DNA of 56,555 nucleotides. It comes from Burkholderiaceae bacterium. Lineage in GTDB: Bacteria; Pseudomonadota; Gammaproteobacteria; Burkholderiales; Burkholderiaceae. Within the stretch, counting starts at the first letter, position 1, and each line of letters starts with the position of its first letter. The translations under genes were made by a program, and so were the position numbers. Positions 6,418 to 16,133 of this stretch are shown here, in pieces. The stretch spans positions 1 through 56,555 of the forward strand of contig CANJBQ010000014.1 of NCBI GenBank assembly GCA_947472645.1, written 5' to 3'. Under the pieces are notes generated by a model. It was not told where the DNA came from. It made no database searches and saw only the letters and a list, made by a program, of their open reading frames with translations.

Positions 6418-9003
6418 ATGTTAGAAGCATATCGTGCCCACGTCGCAGAGCGCGCCGCAATAGGAATCCCACCACTCCCACTCTCAAAAGCTCAAACTAT
6501 TCAATTAGTTGATCTATTCAAAAAACCGCCAGCTGGTGAAGAAGCTACACTCACCGAACTCATGATTCACCGAGTTCCGGCTGGGGTAGATGACGCAGCA
6601 AAGGTAAAAGCAGAATTTCTCGCTAAAGTTGCTACTGGAGAAAAAAAATCTCCACTGTTGACCAATACCCATGCTACTGAATTACTCGGTACGATGCTTG
6701 GCGGATATAACATCAAACCACTGATTGATCTACTTGGTGATGCACAATGTGCTCCTATTGCCGCAAGTGCTCTCAAAAAGACCTTGCTAATGTTTGACTT
6801 TTTTCATGATGTGCAAGAACTTGCTGAAAAAGGAAATTCTTTTGCTAAGGAAGTCCTGCAAAGCTGGGCAGATGCTGAATGGTTTACAAGTCGCCCCAAT
6901 CTTCCAGATAGCTTAAAAGTGACCGTATTTAAAGTCTCCGGTGAAACAAATACCGATGACCTTTCCCCAGCTCCAGATGCTTGGAGTCGTCCCGACATTC
7001 CTCTGCACGCTCTAGCGATGTTAAAAAATGGTCGTCCCGACATTACTCCTGATGAACTAGGCCAGCGCGGCCCATTAAAGCTCATCGCTGAACTGCAGAA
7101 AAAAGGTAACTTGATTGCCTATGTTGGCGATGTTGTAGGAACAGGCTCTTCACGCAAATCAGCAACTAATTCAGTGCTCTGGTACACCGGTCAAGATATT
7201 CCATTTGTACCCAACAAGCGCTTTGGTGGGGTCTGCTTAGGTAGCAAAATTGCTCCGATCTTCTTCAATACGATGGAAGATGCTGGTGCACTACCGATTG
7301 AACTCGATGTCAGCCAAATGGAAATGGGCGATGTTATTGAACTACGTCCTTATGAAGGTCGTGCCTTCAAAAATGGTAAAGAAATCTCTACTTTCACAAT
7401 GCGTTCAGAAGTCATTTTTGATGAAGTACGTGCCGGTGGACGAATCCCTTTGATCATTGGTCGTGGCCTCACAATGAAAGCACGCCAAGCCTTAGGTTTA
7501 CCCGCTTCAACCGTGTTCCGTCTTCCACAATCCCCAGCTGATAATACCGCTGGCTTTACTTTGGCACAAAAAATCGTAGGTCGTGCCGTTGGCTTGCAAG
7601 AAGGTCAAGGGGTGCGTCCTGGGACTTATTGTGAACCACATATGACAACCGTCGGCTCACAAGATACAACAGGCCCCATGACGCGCGATGAGCTCAAAGA
7701 TTTAGCTTGTCTTGGATTCTCAGCAGATCTCGTGATGCAGTCCTTTTGTCACACTGCTGCCTACCCCAAGCTTGTAGATATTAAAACCCATCGCGATTTA
7801 CCAGCTTTTATGACCAGTCGTGGTGGCGTATCTCTACGTCCAGGTGACGGTATTATTCATAGCTGGCTCAATCGTTTGTTAATGCCCGATACCGTCGGTA
7901 CAGGTGGTGATAGTCATACTCGTTTCCCAATTGGTATCTCTTTCCCAGCAGGTTCTGGCCTCGTCGCCTTTGCAGCGGCAACTGGGGTGATGCCTCTCGA
8001 TATGCCTGAATCTGTCCTCGTGCGTTTTAAAGGAAAGATGCAACGTGGCGTTACGCTGCGAGATCTCGTCAATGCGATTCCACTATATGCTATTAACCAA
8101 GGCTTACTCACGGTTGAGAAAAAAGGGAAGAAAAATATTTTCTCTGGTCGTATTTTAGAAATCGAAGGTTTACCAGATCTGAAAGTTGAGCAAGCATTTG
8201 AGTTATCTGATGCCTCAGCAGAGCGCTCTGCAGGTGGTTGTACTGTGCACCTGAGTAAAGAGCCCATCATAGAATACATGCGCTCTAACGTCGCGCTAAT
8301 GAAGTGGATGATCGCCAATGATTACGAAGATGCTCGCACCCTAGGCCGCCGCATTAAATCAATGGAAAGTTGGATTGCTAATCCTCAACTCCTCAAAGCC
8401 GATCCAAACGCAGAATACGCGGCAGTCATTGAAATTGACCTAGCTGATATTAAAGAGCCGATCTTGGCCTGCCCTAACGATCCTGATGATGTGAAGTATT
8501 TATCAGAAGTCGCTGGTGACAAAATTGATGAAGTCTTTATCGGTTCTTGTATGACCAATATTGGCCACTTCCGTGCAGCAAGTACGATCTTAGAAGGACG
8601 AGATGATTTACCAACGCGCTTGTGGATCGCCCCACCCACGAAGATGGATGCGATGATTTTGACCGAAGAAGGTTACTACAGTAGCTTCGGTAAAACTGGC
8701 GCACGGATGGAAATGCCAGGTTGCTCATTGTGTATGGGTAACCAAGCACAAATTAGAAAAGGCTCAACCGCCGTCTCTACGTCAACCCGTAACTTCCCGA
8801 ATCGTTTAGGTATTGATACGCGGGTCTATTTATCATCAGCAGAACTCGCTGCGGTTTGCGCGCTGATGGGTAAAATCCCAACTGTTGCTGAATACCTCGA
8901 GCGCTATGAAGTCCTCGTGAATAAGTCAGCGGAGATTTATCGTTATATGAATTTTGATCAAATCTCTGAATTTAGCGACTTAGGCCAAGGCATTAACGCT
9001 TAA
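6418..9003 (+). CDS. acnB: Aconitate hydratase B (2-methylisocitrate dehydratase)
   Basis: This 861-residue enzyme is the iron-sulfur aconitase AcnB, which interconverts citrate and isocitrate in the TCA cycle and often also acts on 2-methylisocitrate. The domain order is that of AcnB, with the HEAT-like and swivel domains first and the catalytic core after. The cluster ligands fall at Cys711, Cys769 and Cys772, essentially the E. coli positions. The start at 6418 is chosen over an ATG 3 bases earlier because AGGAG (6407-6411) then has normal spacing and the N-terminus [14 protein letters not shown] aligns with E. coli AcnB. The upstream region holds a palindrome and candidate promoters. No clear terminator separates it from umuD. 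Confidence 0.97.
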   Translation: MLEAYRAHVAERAAIGIPPLPLSKAQTIQLVDLFKKPPAGEEATLTELMIHRVPAGVDDAAKVKAEFLAKVATGEKKSPLLTNTHATELLGTMLGGYNIKPLIDLLGDAQCAPIAASALKKTLLMFDFFHDVQELAEKGNSFAKEVLQSWADAEWFTSRPNLPDSLKVTVFKVSGETNTDDLSPAPDAWSRPDIPLHALAMLKNGRPDITPDELGQRGPLKLIAELQKKGNLIAYVGDVVGTGSSRKSATNSVLWYTGQDIPFVPNKRFGGVCLGSKIAPIFFNTMEDAGALPIELDVSQMEMGDVIELRPYEGRAFKNGKEISTFTMRSEVIFDEVRAGGRIPLIIGRGLTMKARQALGLPASTVFRLPQSPADNTAGFTLAQKIVGRAVGLQEGQGVRPGTYCEPHMTTVGSQDTTGPMTRDELKDLACLGFSADLVMQSFCHTAAYPKLVDIKTHRDLPAFMTSRGGVSLRPGDGIIHSWLNRLLMPDTVGTGGDSHTRFPIGISFPAGSGLVAFAAATGVMPLDMPESVLVRFKGKMQRGVTLRDLVNAIPLYAINQGLLTVEKKGKKNIFSGRILEIEGLPDLKVEQAFELSDASAERSAGGCTVHLSKEPIIEYMRSNVALMKWMIANDYEDARTLGRRIKSMESWIANPQLLKADPNAEYAAVIEIDLADIKEPILACPNDPDDVKYLSEVAGDKIDEVFIGSCMTNIGHFRAASTILEGRDDLPTRLWIAPPTKMDAMILTEEGYYSSFGKTGARMEMPGCSLCMGNQAQIRKGSTAVSTSTRNFPNRLGIDTRVYLSSAELAAVCALMGKIPTVAEYLERYEVLVNKSAEIYRYMNFDQISEFSDLGQGINA

Positions 9004-9020
9004 AAAAGTTTCACGCATTT

Positions 9021-9050
9021 TTGTTCATTATGGCATATACTGTATATAAA
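9021..9050 (+). promoter_or_regulatory. umuDC promoter, overlapped by the LexA box
   Basis: TTGTTC (9021-9026) and TATAAA (9045-9050, spacer 18) or TATATA (9043-9048, spacer 16) form a plausible sigma70 promoter. The -10 lies inside the LexA operator. The predicted transcript start would be near 9056-9058, practically at the umuD ATG. Confidence 0.55.
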
Positions 9051-9057
9051 TACAGTA
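9038..9057. promoter_or_regulatory. LexA (SOS) box upstream of umuD
   Basis: TACTGTATATAAATACAGTA matches the LexA consensus TACTG(TA)5CAGTA at 19 of 20 positions, including both CTGT/ACAG half-sites. It ends one base before the umuD start codon, so bound LexA would cover the -10 element and the start site. Confidence 0.93.
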
Positions 9058-9058
9058 T

Positions 9059-9469
9059 ATGCCATTTATGCACACGATACCACCCTTTTTAGCCCCACTC
9101 TTCCATGATGCCGTACCAGCAGGATTTCCCTCGCCAGCATCTGACTATATCGATCAACGACTCGATCTACACGATTATCTAGGCATCCATTCTGAAGCAA
9201 CTTTCTTTTTGCGTGTACAAGGTGACTCTATGCAAGGCGCAGGCATTTATGATGGTGATTTACTCGTTGTAGATCGTTCGTTAAATGCCAAATCAGGTCA
9301 AGTCGTCATTGCCGTTATCGATGGAGAATTTACCGTTAAACGCCTTCAAAAGCGTGGTGGTGTCACCTGGCTCAAAGCGGAAAACCCAAACTATCCACCA
9401 ATTGAACTACGTGATGGCCAAGAACTCGAAGTATGGGGGGTTGTCTCACACGTTGTTCATAAACCCTAA
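9059..9469 (+). CDS. umuD: UmuD-like DNA polymerase V accessory protein
   Basis: This 136-residue protein is a LexA-fold self-cleaving peptidase of the UmuD type. RecA-promoted cleavage would fall at Ala21-Gly22 in VPAGFPSP, with catalytic Ser57 (GDSM) and Lys94 (FTVK). The cleaved form assembles with UmuC as DNA polymerase V for translesion synthesis. The length and alignment to E. coli UmuD support the ATG at 9059; a second ATG at 9068 is possible. Neither has a Shine-Dalgarno sequence, and the promoter geometry suggests a leaderless message. It is followed 3 bases later by umuC. The near-consensus LexA box shows SOS control. Confidence 0.93.
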   Translation: MPFMHTIPPFLAPLFHDAVPAGFPSPASDYIDQRLDLHDYLGIHSEATFFLRVQGDSMQGAGIYDGDLLVVDRSLNAKSGQVVIAVIDGEFTVKRLQKRGGVTWLKAENPNYPPIELRDGQELEVWGVVSHVVHKP

Positions 9470-9472
9470 ATC

Positions 9473-10786
9473 ATGCAACTACTTCCCAGTGAGCGTGCCA
9501 TCGCATTGATTGACGGTAATAATTTTTATGTTTCTTGTGAGCGCGTATTTAATCCCAAACTCATCGGGAAACCACTCGTGATTTTATCGAATAACGATGG
9601 ATGCATCGTCTCACGTAGCCAAGAAGCCCGTGATCTCGAAATTCCAATGGGTATGCCATTTTTTAAAGCGAAACATCTCGTAAAAAGTCATGGACTGCAA
9701 TGGCTCAGCTCTAACTACACCCTCTATGGTGATATGAGCGCACGGATGATGGGCGTACTCAGCGAATTCTCACCAGAACAAGAAATCTATTCCATTGATG
9801 AGTGCTTTTTAGATATGTCAAAAATGATGCCCAATGAGGATTTAGTCTCCTATGGCAAAAAAATCAAGGAGCGCGTTTATCAATACCTAGGATTACCGAC
9901 TTGCGTTGGCATTGGACCAACCAAAACCTTAGCCAAACTCGCCAACCATATCGCCAAAAAAAACCGATCCTTCGGCGGCGTCTTTGCGTGGGCAGCACTG
10001 AATGCTCAAGAACAAATGGCCTGGTTGAAAAAAATTGCCGTCGGAGAAATCTGGGGTGTTGGCAGACGAATTAACGAAAGCTTAAAAGATTTGGGGATCA
10101 CCACTGTCTATGAACTAGCCTGCGCAAACCCAGAAATGATTCGTCGTCGTTTTTCTGTTGTGTTATCCAGAACCGTTGCAGAACTCCAAGGTATCTCATG
10201 TCTAGCCATCAGCGACTTAGATGACATGCCACGCAAGCAACAAATTATTTCCAGTAAAAGCTTTGGTCAACCGATTCAAGATCTCGCACCACTACAAGAA
10301 GCTGTTGCCGGCTATATCTGTCGCGCTGCCGAAAAGTTACGTGCCCAAGATAGCGTTTGTCACTATGTTACGGTCTTCGTACGAACCAATCCCTTTGCCG
10401 CGAATCAAGTACAGTACCGTAATCAAATCACCATCCCTTTATCCATTGCGAGTGCCGATAGTCGACGCCTAGTCAAAGCAGCACTCTTTGGCTTATCGCG
10501 TATTTATCAGCAAGGTTATACCTATAAAAAAGCTGGGGTCATTCTTTCTGATATCCACTTAGCACAACAACATCAAGAAGATCTATTTACACAAATTAAT
10601 CAACAAAAATCTGCTCAAGTGATGCAAACCATGGATGACCTGAATCATCTCTTCGGCGCCAATACTGTTATTTTGGCGAGCACCGGAGCGACGAAGAATA
10701 ACCCACGTTTTTGGAGAATGCGGGCTAATCATAAAAGTCAGCGTTTTACAACACGCTGGGATGAAATTCCCTTAGTCCATACTTAA
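9473..10786 (+). CDS. umuC: DNA polymerase V catalytic subunit
   Basis: This 437-residue Y-family polymerase copies damaged templates with low fidelity. Catalytic acidic residues are visible as Asp14 in ALIDGNNFYVSCER and Asp109-Glu110 in YSIDECFLD. The little-finger domain follows from about residue 240. A beta-clamp binding motif of the form QxxLF is seen as QEDLF near residue 366. It starts 3 bases after umuD and shares its LexA-controlled promoter. The length is slightly above the E. coli protein (422). No frameshift or missing motif was seen. Confidence 0.95.
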   Translation: MQLLPSERAIALIDGNNFYVSCERVFNPKLIGKPLVILSNNDGCIVSRSQEARDLEIPMGMPFFKAKHLVKSHGLQWLSSNYTLYGDMSARMMGVLSEFSPEQEIYSIDECFLDMSKMMPNEDLVSYGKKIKERVYQYLGLPTCVGIGPTKTLAKLANHIAKKNRSFGGVFAWAALNAQEQMAWLKKIAVGEIWGVGRRINESLKDLGITTVYELACANPEMIRRRFSVVLSRTVAELQGISCLAISDLDDMPRKQQIISSKSFGQPIQDLAPLQEAVAGYICRAAEKLRAQDSVCHYVTVFVRTNPFAANQVQYRNQITIPLSIASADSRRLVKAALFGLSRIYQQGYTYKKAGVILSDIHLAQQHQEDLFTQINQQKSAQVMQTMDDLNHLFGANTVILASTGATKNNPRFWRMRANHKSQRFTTRWDEIPLVHT

Positions 10787-10859
10787 ATTCAACAACTGAT
10801 TTTAAAATGGTGAATAATAGAATACATCGTCGTTAATACCTCACAACTCAAGAGCCTTT

Positions 10860-11438
10860 ATGAAAATCTTCCTCTACTCCCGAAAACTCATCCAACTCCT
10901 CGTCGCTCTGAGCTTGAGCCTGAGTGCACTCAATAGTTTTGCTGGTACAGAAGTTCTTTTTAAAACGACAAAAGGTGATTTTGTGGTCGAGCTAGATGAT
11001 GAGAAATCACCGAAAACCGTCGAAAACTTTATCGGCTACGTTAAAAGTAATTTTTATTCCGATACGATCTTTCATCGGGTAATTAACGGATTTATGGTTC
11101 AAGGTGGTGGATTTACTAAAGATATGCAACAGAAAAAAACCCTTGCACCAATCGCCATCGAATCTCAAAACGGTCTAAAAAACTATAAATACACCATCGC
11201 AATGGCTCGAACAAGTGATCCAAATTCCGCAACATCTCAGTTCTTTATCAATGTCAAAGATAATGCGATGCTCGACTATCCAAGCCGTGATGGTTTTGGA
11301 TATACTGTTTTTGGAAAGGTTATTTCTGGAATGGCGACGATTGATGAAATCAAATTTGCTTCAACAACGGTACGTAATGGTATGTCAGACGTACCCGTTG
11401 ATCCTATTACTATCATCTCTGCAACCATTAAAAAATAG
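10860..11438 (+). CDS. ppiA: Periplasmic peptidyl-prolyl cis-trans isomerase, cyclophilin type
   Basis: This 192-residue protein has an N-terminal signal peptide: basic start, hydrophobic stretch around residues 10-25, and a likely cut after SFA near residue 29. A single cyclophilin domain follows that should catalyse proline isomerisation during folding of exported proteins. Cyclophilin landmarks include the F-H-R-V-I segment, the G-F-M-V-Q-G-G segment, A-M-A-R-T and S-Q-F-F-I-N. It opens a run of five same-strand genes with very small gaps (Nudix, aat, bpt, pyrD). The spacing from umuC (73 bases) leaves room for its own promoter, but no convincing one was identified. Confidence 0.9.
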   Translation: MKIFLYSRKLIQLLVALSLSLSALNSFAGTEVLFKTTKGDFVVELDDEKSPKTVENFIGYVKSNFYSDTIFHRVINGFMVQGGGFTKDMQQKKTLAPIAIESQNGLKNYKYTIAMARTSDPNSATSQFFINVKDNAMLDYPSRDGFGYTVFGKVISGMATIDEIKFASTTVRNGMSDVPVDPITIISATIKK

Positions 11439-11448
11439 TCGCTAACTG

Positions 11449-12009
11449 ATGAAATTCTGCGCCGCCTGTGGTAATGCCGTTCATGTAGCAATACCTGAGG
11501 ACGATAACCGTGAGCGTCATATCTGTAAAGCCTGTGGTGAAATTCACTATCACAACCCTAAAAATGTTGTAGGCACCATCCCTATTTGGGGGAGCCAAAT
11601 TTTATTATGTCGGCGCGCTATCGAGCCCCGTAAAAATTATTGGACATTACCCGCAGGATTTTTAGAGTTACATGAGACTAGCGCTGAAGGTGCTGTACGC
11701 GAGACCCTCGAAGAGACTGGAGCCAACGTACATATCGGGGCTCTATTTACAATTCTCAACGTGCCACATATCGGACAAATCCATTGGTTTTATATCGCTC
11801 AAATGTCAAGCGCTGACTTTAGTCCTTTCACGAGTGAGAGTACTGAAGTTGCTCTATTTGATGAAGCAACGATTCCTTGGGATGACCTGGCATTCTTGAC
11901 GGTAAAAACCACCTTAAAACATTTTTTCGCTGATCGTACTGCCGGAAAAGATTTATTACAACCAGGACTGATCCCCCACCTTACTGATTTACGTCCAGTC
12001 GCTAGCTAA
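11449..12009 (+). CDS. Nudix hydrolase with N-terminal zinc ribbon
   Basis: This 186-residue protein combines an N-terminal zinc ribbon of two CxxC pairs (residues 4-7 and about 27-30) with a Nudix domain. The Nudix box fits Gx5Ex7REUxEExGU exactly, running from the Gly of AGFLELHE to the Gly of EETGA. The layout resembles NudC/ADP-ribose pyrophosphatase-like enzymes that cleave nucleoside diphosphate derivatives, but the length is shorter than NudC and the substrate cannot be assigned. It starts 10 bases after ppiA and ends 4 bases before aat, so it is very likely cotranscribed with them. Confidence 0.88.
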   Translation: MKFCAACGNAVHVAIPEDDNRERHICKACGEIHYHNPKNVVGTIPIWGSQILLCRRAIEPRKNYWTLPAGFLELHETSAEGAVRETLEETGANVHIGALFTILNVPHIGQIHWFYIAQMSSADFSPFTSESTEVALFDEATIPWDDLAFLTVKTTLKHFFADRTAGKDLLQPGLIPHLTDLRPVAS

Positions 12010-12013
12010 CCCC

Positions 12014-12757
12014 ATGACCGATATTAAGTGGCTGCGTACCAATAGCCCCTTCCCTTCGCCTCGTGACTTTGTACAAGATGATCCCGAATTACCCGATGGA
12101 TTAATTGCTATCAGCGACTCCATCAATGAGAATCGTTTAATTGCCGCTTATCGCCAAGGCATCTTCCCTTGGTATAGTAAAGGCCAACCCGTATTGTGGT
12201 GGTGTACTTCACCACGCATGGTACTGGAAACGAGCCATATAAAAATCAGCAAAAGTCTTCATAAAAAAATTCGGCAAGTTCAAACCAACCCTGATTGGGA
12301 GATCAAGATTGATACCTCCTTCCAAATGGTGATGGAGTTATGCGCAAATACTCAAAGAAAAGCTCAAGATGATACTTGGATTACCACAGAAATTATTGAT
12401 AGCTATGTCACATTACATCACCTTGGAATAGCCCATAGCGTGGAAATGTGGTATCAAAATGAGCTGGTTGGCGGGCTTTATGGAATCAATTTAGGCAAGA
12501 TGATGTATGGTGAGTCGATGTTCACAAGAGTCACAGATGCCTCTAAAATAGCACTTACAGCCTTATGTGCATGGTGTGCAACAGTAGGGATACGACTCAT
12601 CGATTGTCAACAAGAAACTCATCATCTAGGCTCTTTGGGAGCTCAACCCATTCCTAAAAATGAATTTTTAGACTGGATTGAGAGTCAAATCGATTTACCT
12701 ACCCCGCCTTGGAATTGGAACAAGTCCGTGCTTTGTGCATATAATAAAGTTAAATAG
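12014..12757 (+). CDS. aat: Leucyl/phenylalanyl-tRNA--protein transferase
   Basis: This 247-residue enzyme is Aat of the bacterial N-degron pathway. It moves Leu or Phe from aminoacyl-tRNA to proteins with N-terminal Arg or Lys, marking them for ClpS/ClpAP. Family hallmarks include [13 protein letters not shown] near residues 42-54, the WWCTSPR segment after it, and the later GLYGIN and GESMF segments. Length matches the family. It sits 4 bases after the Nudix gene and 8 bases before bpt, the second N-degron transferase. ClpS and ClpA are not in this window. Confidence 0.96.
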   Translation: MTDIKWLRTNSPFPSPRDFVQDDPELPDGLIAISDSINENRLIAAYRQGIFPWYSKGQPVLWWCTSPRMVLETSHIKISKSLHKKIRQVQTNPDWEIKIDTSFQMVMELCANTQRKAQDDTWITTEIIDSYVTLHHLGIAHSVEMWYQNELVGGLYGINLGKMMYGESMFTRVTDASKIALTALCAWCATVGIRLIDCQQETHHLGSLGAQPIPKNEFLDWIESQIDLPTPPWNWNKSVLCAYNKVK

Positions 12758-12765
12758 AACATCGT

Positions 12766-13524
12766 ATGACAAACCTTAATGACTTCCCTTTTAAATCGCT
12801 GCAGTTTTATGCAACTGCTCCGTATGCATGTAGCTATCTAGAAAATTTAGAAGCACGTTCCCAAGTCGCAACACCCCCGCAACTGATCAATACTAAAGCG
12901 TATAGCGAATTGATACGCGCCGGTTTTCGTCGCAGTGGTCACTTCACCTATCGCCCCTATTGTGATCAATGCCAATTGTGTATTGCAACTCGCATACCTG
13001 TCAGTGACTTTGTCACTAATCGAAGTCAACGACGAGCCTTCAAAAAACACGAAAATTTACAAGCCAAAATCATGGCGTTACAATTTATTCCAGAGCACTT
13101 TACGCTTTACCAAGACTATCAACGCAGTCGCCATGCACAACAAATTGATGGCAGTACACCTGAATCAACGGAGGATGAAGAAGATCAGTATCGGCAGTTT
13201 TTAATCCAGTCTCATATCGATTCGTTTTTAGTAGAGTTTCGAGAAAATGGGATCTTACGCATGGTGAGCGTGCTCGATGTTGTGAATGATGGACTATCCT
13301 CAGTCTACACTTTCTACGATGCACAAATGACTCATGCTAGTTTTGGAACCTATGGAGTTTTATGGCAAGTTGAAAAAGCGAGAGAACTTGGCTTAGCCTA
13401 TGTTTATTTAGGTTATTACATTCACAGTAGTAGAAAAATGTCTTATAAAGCATTATTTAAGCCTCTTGAAGGATTAATTGAAGGATCGTGGAAAGTACTC
13501 GAATTACCGAAGGCTACTGAATGA
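12766..13524 (+). CDS. bpt: Aspartate/glutamate leucyltransferase
   Basis: This 252-residue protein belongs to the ATE1-related Bpt family, which transfers Leu from Leu-tRNA to N-terminal Asp or Glu and so creates a ClpS-recognised degron. The conserved N-terminal region is visible: [11 protein letters not shown], then [19 protein letters not shown] with its paired cysteines. The C-terminal GNAT-like part has YVYLGYYI. It follows aat by 8 bases and overlaps pyrD by 4 bases (ATGA). With aat it covers both basic and acidic secondary destabilising residues. Confidence 0.95.
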   Translation: MTNLNDFPFKSLQFYATAPYACSYLENLEARSQVATPPQLINTKAYSELIRAGFRRSGHFTYRPYCDQCQLCIATRIPVSDFVTNRSQRRAFKKHENLQAKIMALQFIPEHFTLYQDYQRSRHAQQIDGSTPESTEDEEDQYRQFLIQSHIDSFLVEFRENGILRMVSVLDVVNDGLSSVYTFYDAQMTHASFGTYGVLWQVEKARELGLAYVYLGYYIHSSRKMSYKALFKPLEGLIEGSWKVLELPKATE

Positions 13525-14555
13525 ATGTCTATCCACTGATCAAGCCATTATTGTTTCGCTTTGATGCAGAACACGCCCACCATCTAGCCCTCCAAAGCCT
13601 CAAAAAATCTCATCAACTACATCTTCTATCGCCACTGATTGGCTCAATACCGAGTTTACCAACCCATTTTTGTGGTCTTGAACTACCAAATCCTGTTGGA
13701 CTTGCTGCAGGATTAGATAAAGATGGAAAATATATAGATGCTTTAAGTGCTTTAGGATTTGGCTTCCTAGAGCTTGGAACTGTCACTCCTCTTGCACAAC
13801 CAGGCAATCCACTACCCCGTATGTTTCGGTTAACTGATTCAATGGGAATTATTAACCGAATGGGTTTTAATAATGATGGTGTAGATGCTTGCGTTGCACG
13901 CGTTAAAGCTTCTGCTTTCTACCAAAACGGTGGTGTCATTGGACTTAATATTGGTAAAAATGCCATCACACCGATTGAGAATGCCAGCAGCGATTACGTT
14001 ACCTGCTTACAAAAGGTATATAGCGTTGCCTCCTATGTCACCATCAATATCTCGTCACCGAATACTAAAAATCTTCGCCAGTTACAAGGCGGTCAAGATT
14101 TAGTTGAGCTACTTAAAATGGTTGAGCAAACAAGAGAGCAATTAAGCCAACAGTACGGCAAGCGCACGCCACTTTTTTTAAAAATCGCACCCGATCTTGA
14201 TGATGACTCTATTGAAGGTATTTCTGAGGCAATACTGGAGCACCAGATGGATGCACTCATTGCAACGAATACGACTCTATCCCGAAACGGTGTCGAAAAT
14301 GAGCCCTTCAAAGATGAAGCTGGTGGCCTCTCAGGTCTTCCAGTCAAGACTTTATCCACCCAAACTTTACAAAAATTCTCGCATCATCTCAATGGCAAAA
14401 TACCTTTGATTGGTGTTGGAGGAATTATGAATGGTGATGATGCTCTTCAAAAAATCCATGCAGGCGCTAAGTTGGTGCAGCTTTATTCTGGTTTGATTTA
14501 TCAGGGACCCCAACTAGTTAAAGACTGTATCGCTTCTCTAAAAGATCACCTTTAG
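13521..14555 (+). CDS. pyrD: Dihydroorotate dehydrogenase (quinone), class 2
   Basis: This 344-residue flavoprotein oxidises dihydroorotate to orotate in pyrimidine synthesis and passes electrons to membrane quinone. Class 2 features are the N-terminal helical extension for membrane contact (about residues 1-45) and the FMN barrel with [13 protein letters not shown] near residues 56-68. Further landmarks are NRMGFNN, a Ser at the active base position in TINISSPNT, and GVGGI near the C-terminus. It overlaps the end of bpt by 4 bases, so translation is probably coupled. It is the last gene of the ppiA-pyrD run. Confidence 0.97.
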   Translation: MNVYPLIKPLLFRFDAEHAHHLALQSLKKSHQLHLLSPLIGSIPSLPTHFCGLELPNPVGLAAGLDKDGKYIDALSALGFGFLELGTVTPLAQPGNPLPRMFRLTDSMGIINRMGFNNDGVDACVARVKASAFYQNGGVIGLNIGKNAITPIENASSDYVTCLQKVYSVASYVTINISSPNTKNLRQLQGGQDLVELLKMVEQTREQLSQQYGKRTPLFLKIAPDLDDDSIEGISEAILEHQMDALIATNTTLSRNGVENEPFKDEAGGLSGLPVKTLSTQTLQKFSHHLNGKIPLIGVGGIMNGDDALQKIHAGAKLVQLYSGLIYQGPQLVKDCIASLKDHL

Positions 14556-14625
14556 TTAATCACGTCTATCATTTCATACTTTTTTTATGAATCCTCATTT
14601 CATGATGTGCAATTAAAAAAATGAT

Positions 14626-14634
14626 TGCTACAAT
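14626..14634 (+). promoter_or_regulatory. Extended -10 promoter for the iclR-type gene
   Basis: TGCTACAAT is an extended -10 element with TACAAT at 14629-14634. No good -35 is visible. It ends 9 bases before the GTG start of the regulator gene, and no Shine-Dalgarno lies between, so the message may be leaderless. An inverted repeat TTCATA-N7-TATGAA (14573-14591) and two copies of TCATTTCAT (14569 and 14595) lie just upstream and could be regulator sites. Confidence 0.45.
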
Positions 14635-14643
14635 AAAGAAATC

Positions 14644-15438
14644 GTGAATTTAGAAAAAAAACCTCCTATACTTCCAACCGGAAAAACAGCCATCCAAGTC
14701 ATCGAACGGATGATGAATCTCGTGGATGTGCTTGCTGCTTCTGATGAAGCCTGCAGTCTAAAGTTACTGTCTGAACAAACCGGACTTCATCCCTCTACAG
14801 CCCACCGAATATTGAATGATATGGTTGCTTGTCGTTTAGTCGATCGCTCAGATGGAGGCAATTATCGTCTAGGTCTTCGTCTATTAGAATTAGGTACCCT
14901 CGTTAAAGCGCGCTTGTCTGTACGTGACGCTGCTCAATTACCCATGCGAGCACTCCATAAACTCACGAATCAAACTGTTAACCTATCCGTTCGTCAAGGT
15001 GATGAAATCGTTTATATCGATCGAACCTATAGTGAACGTTCTGGTATGCAAGTTGTACGAGCTATCGGGGGACGTGCGCCGCTTCACTTAACCTCAGTGG
15101 GTAAATTGTTTTTAGCCCAAGATGATGCACCTAAAGTTCGCGCCTATGCAACGCGAACTGGCTTGGCTGGGCATACCCGCAACAGTATTACCCAAGTCTC
15201 ACACCTGGAGCAAGAACTGAGTGATGTTCGTAAAAATAGTACCGCCAATGATAATGAAGAACTTGAACTAGGTGTTAGTTGTATGGCTGCTGGTATTTAT
15301 GATGACTCCAGTCAAATGGTTGCAGGTCTTTCGCTCTCCGCTCCAACCGATCGCCTGCAACGCGATTGGGTAAAACCCTTGATGGATACCGCACTTCAAA
15401 TATCTCGAGGTATCGGATTTAAAGGCTTTAAAGCGTAA
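14644..15438 (+). CDS. IclR family transcriptional regulator
   Basis: This 264-residue protein has an N-terminal winged helix-turn-helix at about residues 18-75 (SLKLLSEQTGLHPSTAHRIL). The C-terminal IclR effector domain, about residues 90-260, includes the GGRAPLHLTSVGK segment and an ExxLGVSCMAAGI segment. Such proteins control catabolic genes in response to small ligands. The start is GTG; an ATG 24 bases upstream is out of frame and quickly stops. It is followed 14 bases later by a ModA-like binding-protein gene. Its targets are not known, although the divergent catabolic module near 3.5 kb lacks a regulator of its own. Confidence 0.9.
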   Translation: MNLEKKPPILPTGKTAIQVIERMMNLVDVLAASDEACSLKLLSEQTGLHPSTAHRILNDMVACRLVDRSDGGNYRLGLRLLELGTLVKARLSVRDAAQLPMRALHKLTNQTVNLSVRQGDEIVYIDRTYSERSGMQVVRAIGGRAPLHLTSVGKLFLAQDDAPKVRAYATRTGLAGHTRNSITQVSHLEQELSDVRKNSTANDNEELELGVSCMAAGIYDDSSQMVAGLSLSAPTDRLQRDWVKPLMDTALQISRGIGFKGFKA

Positions 15439-15452
15439 TTACCCGAGAATCT

Positions 15453-16133
15453 TTGATGACACTCAAAATTCTGTGCTCTACCGCTTTTCATGCTGCTATG
15501 CCTGAATTACTCGATACTTTTAACCAGCAATATGCTATTACTTGCAATGTCAGTTTTGGAACAAGTGTTTCTATTGTTGAAAAGTGTCAAAACGGCGCAC
15601 AAGCTGACCTGGTTATTTTGACCCAGCCAGGTATTGAATCACTCATCACTCATCAACTACTAAAAATAGATCAGAGCTATGCCTTTGCTAAAACAGGAGT
15701 AGGTATTGCAGCGATCTCAAATTCTCAAGATTATGATATTTCTAGCAAGAAGAGTTTTATTAAAACACTCTTAGACTGTAAGACTATCGGATATACAAAG
15801 CATGGTGCCAGCGGTATGTTTTTTGCGCGCCTCATCAAAGAACTCGGCATCTCAGAGCAAATTATTCCAAAGGCTTTAAATCCAGATGGAGGACTTGTTG
15901 GTGAATTAGTGAAAAATGGTCAAGTCGAGTTGGGGATTCAACTCGTTAGTGAGATTCTCGCAGTCCCTGGAATCACCTTACTCGGATTTCTTCCTGAAGA
16001 ATTACAGGAATGGAGCATCTTTAGTGTCGCTAAAATGAAAAACTCTATTTCTGACGAATCAGAACTTTTTATTCAATTATTAAAAACACCCCTCATCCAA
16101 AGTCGCTTACCGAATTATGGATTTGTTAGTTAA
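15453..16133 (+). CDS. ModA-like substrate-binding protein without signal peptide
   Basis: This 226-residue protein has the fold signature of type 2 periplasmic binding proteins of the molybdate (ModA) type: LKILCSTAFHAAMPELLDTF at the N-terminus, then QADLVILTQ, GVGIA, and GQVELGIQLVSEI. It begins directly with the first beta strand and has no signal peptide, so it should stay in the cytoplasm. No permease or ATPase gene is next to it. It is probably cotranscribed with the IclR regulator 14 bases upstream. A sensing or ligand-storage role is possible but is inference. Its last 8 bases overlap the convergent endopeptidase gene. Confidence 0.8.
   Translation: MMTLKILCSTAFHAAMPELLDTFNQQYAITCNVSFGTSVSIVEKCQNGAQADLVILTQPGIESLITHQLLKIDQSYAFAKTGVGIAAISNSQDYDISSKKSFIKTLLDCKTIGYTKHGASGMFFARLIKELGISEQIIPKALNPDGGLVGELVKNGQVELGIQLVSEILAVPGITLLGFLPEELQEWSIFSVAKMKNSISDESELFIQLLKTPLIQSRLPNYGFVS

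Noticed and set aside
7914..8318. Minus-strand frame of 134 codons inside acnB
   Set aside because: It is antisense to the conserved aconitase core and has shadow-like composition (Ser/Pro/Arg-rich).
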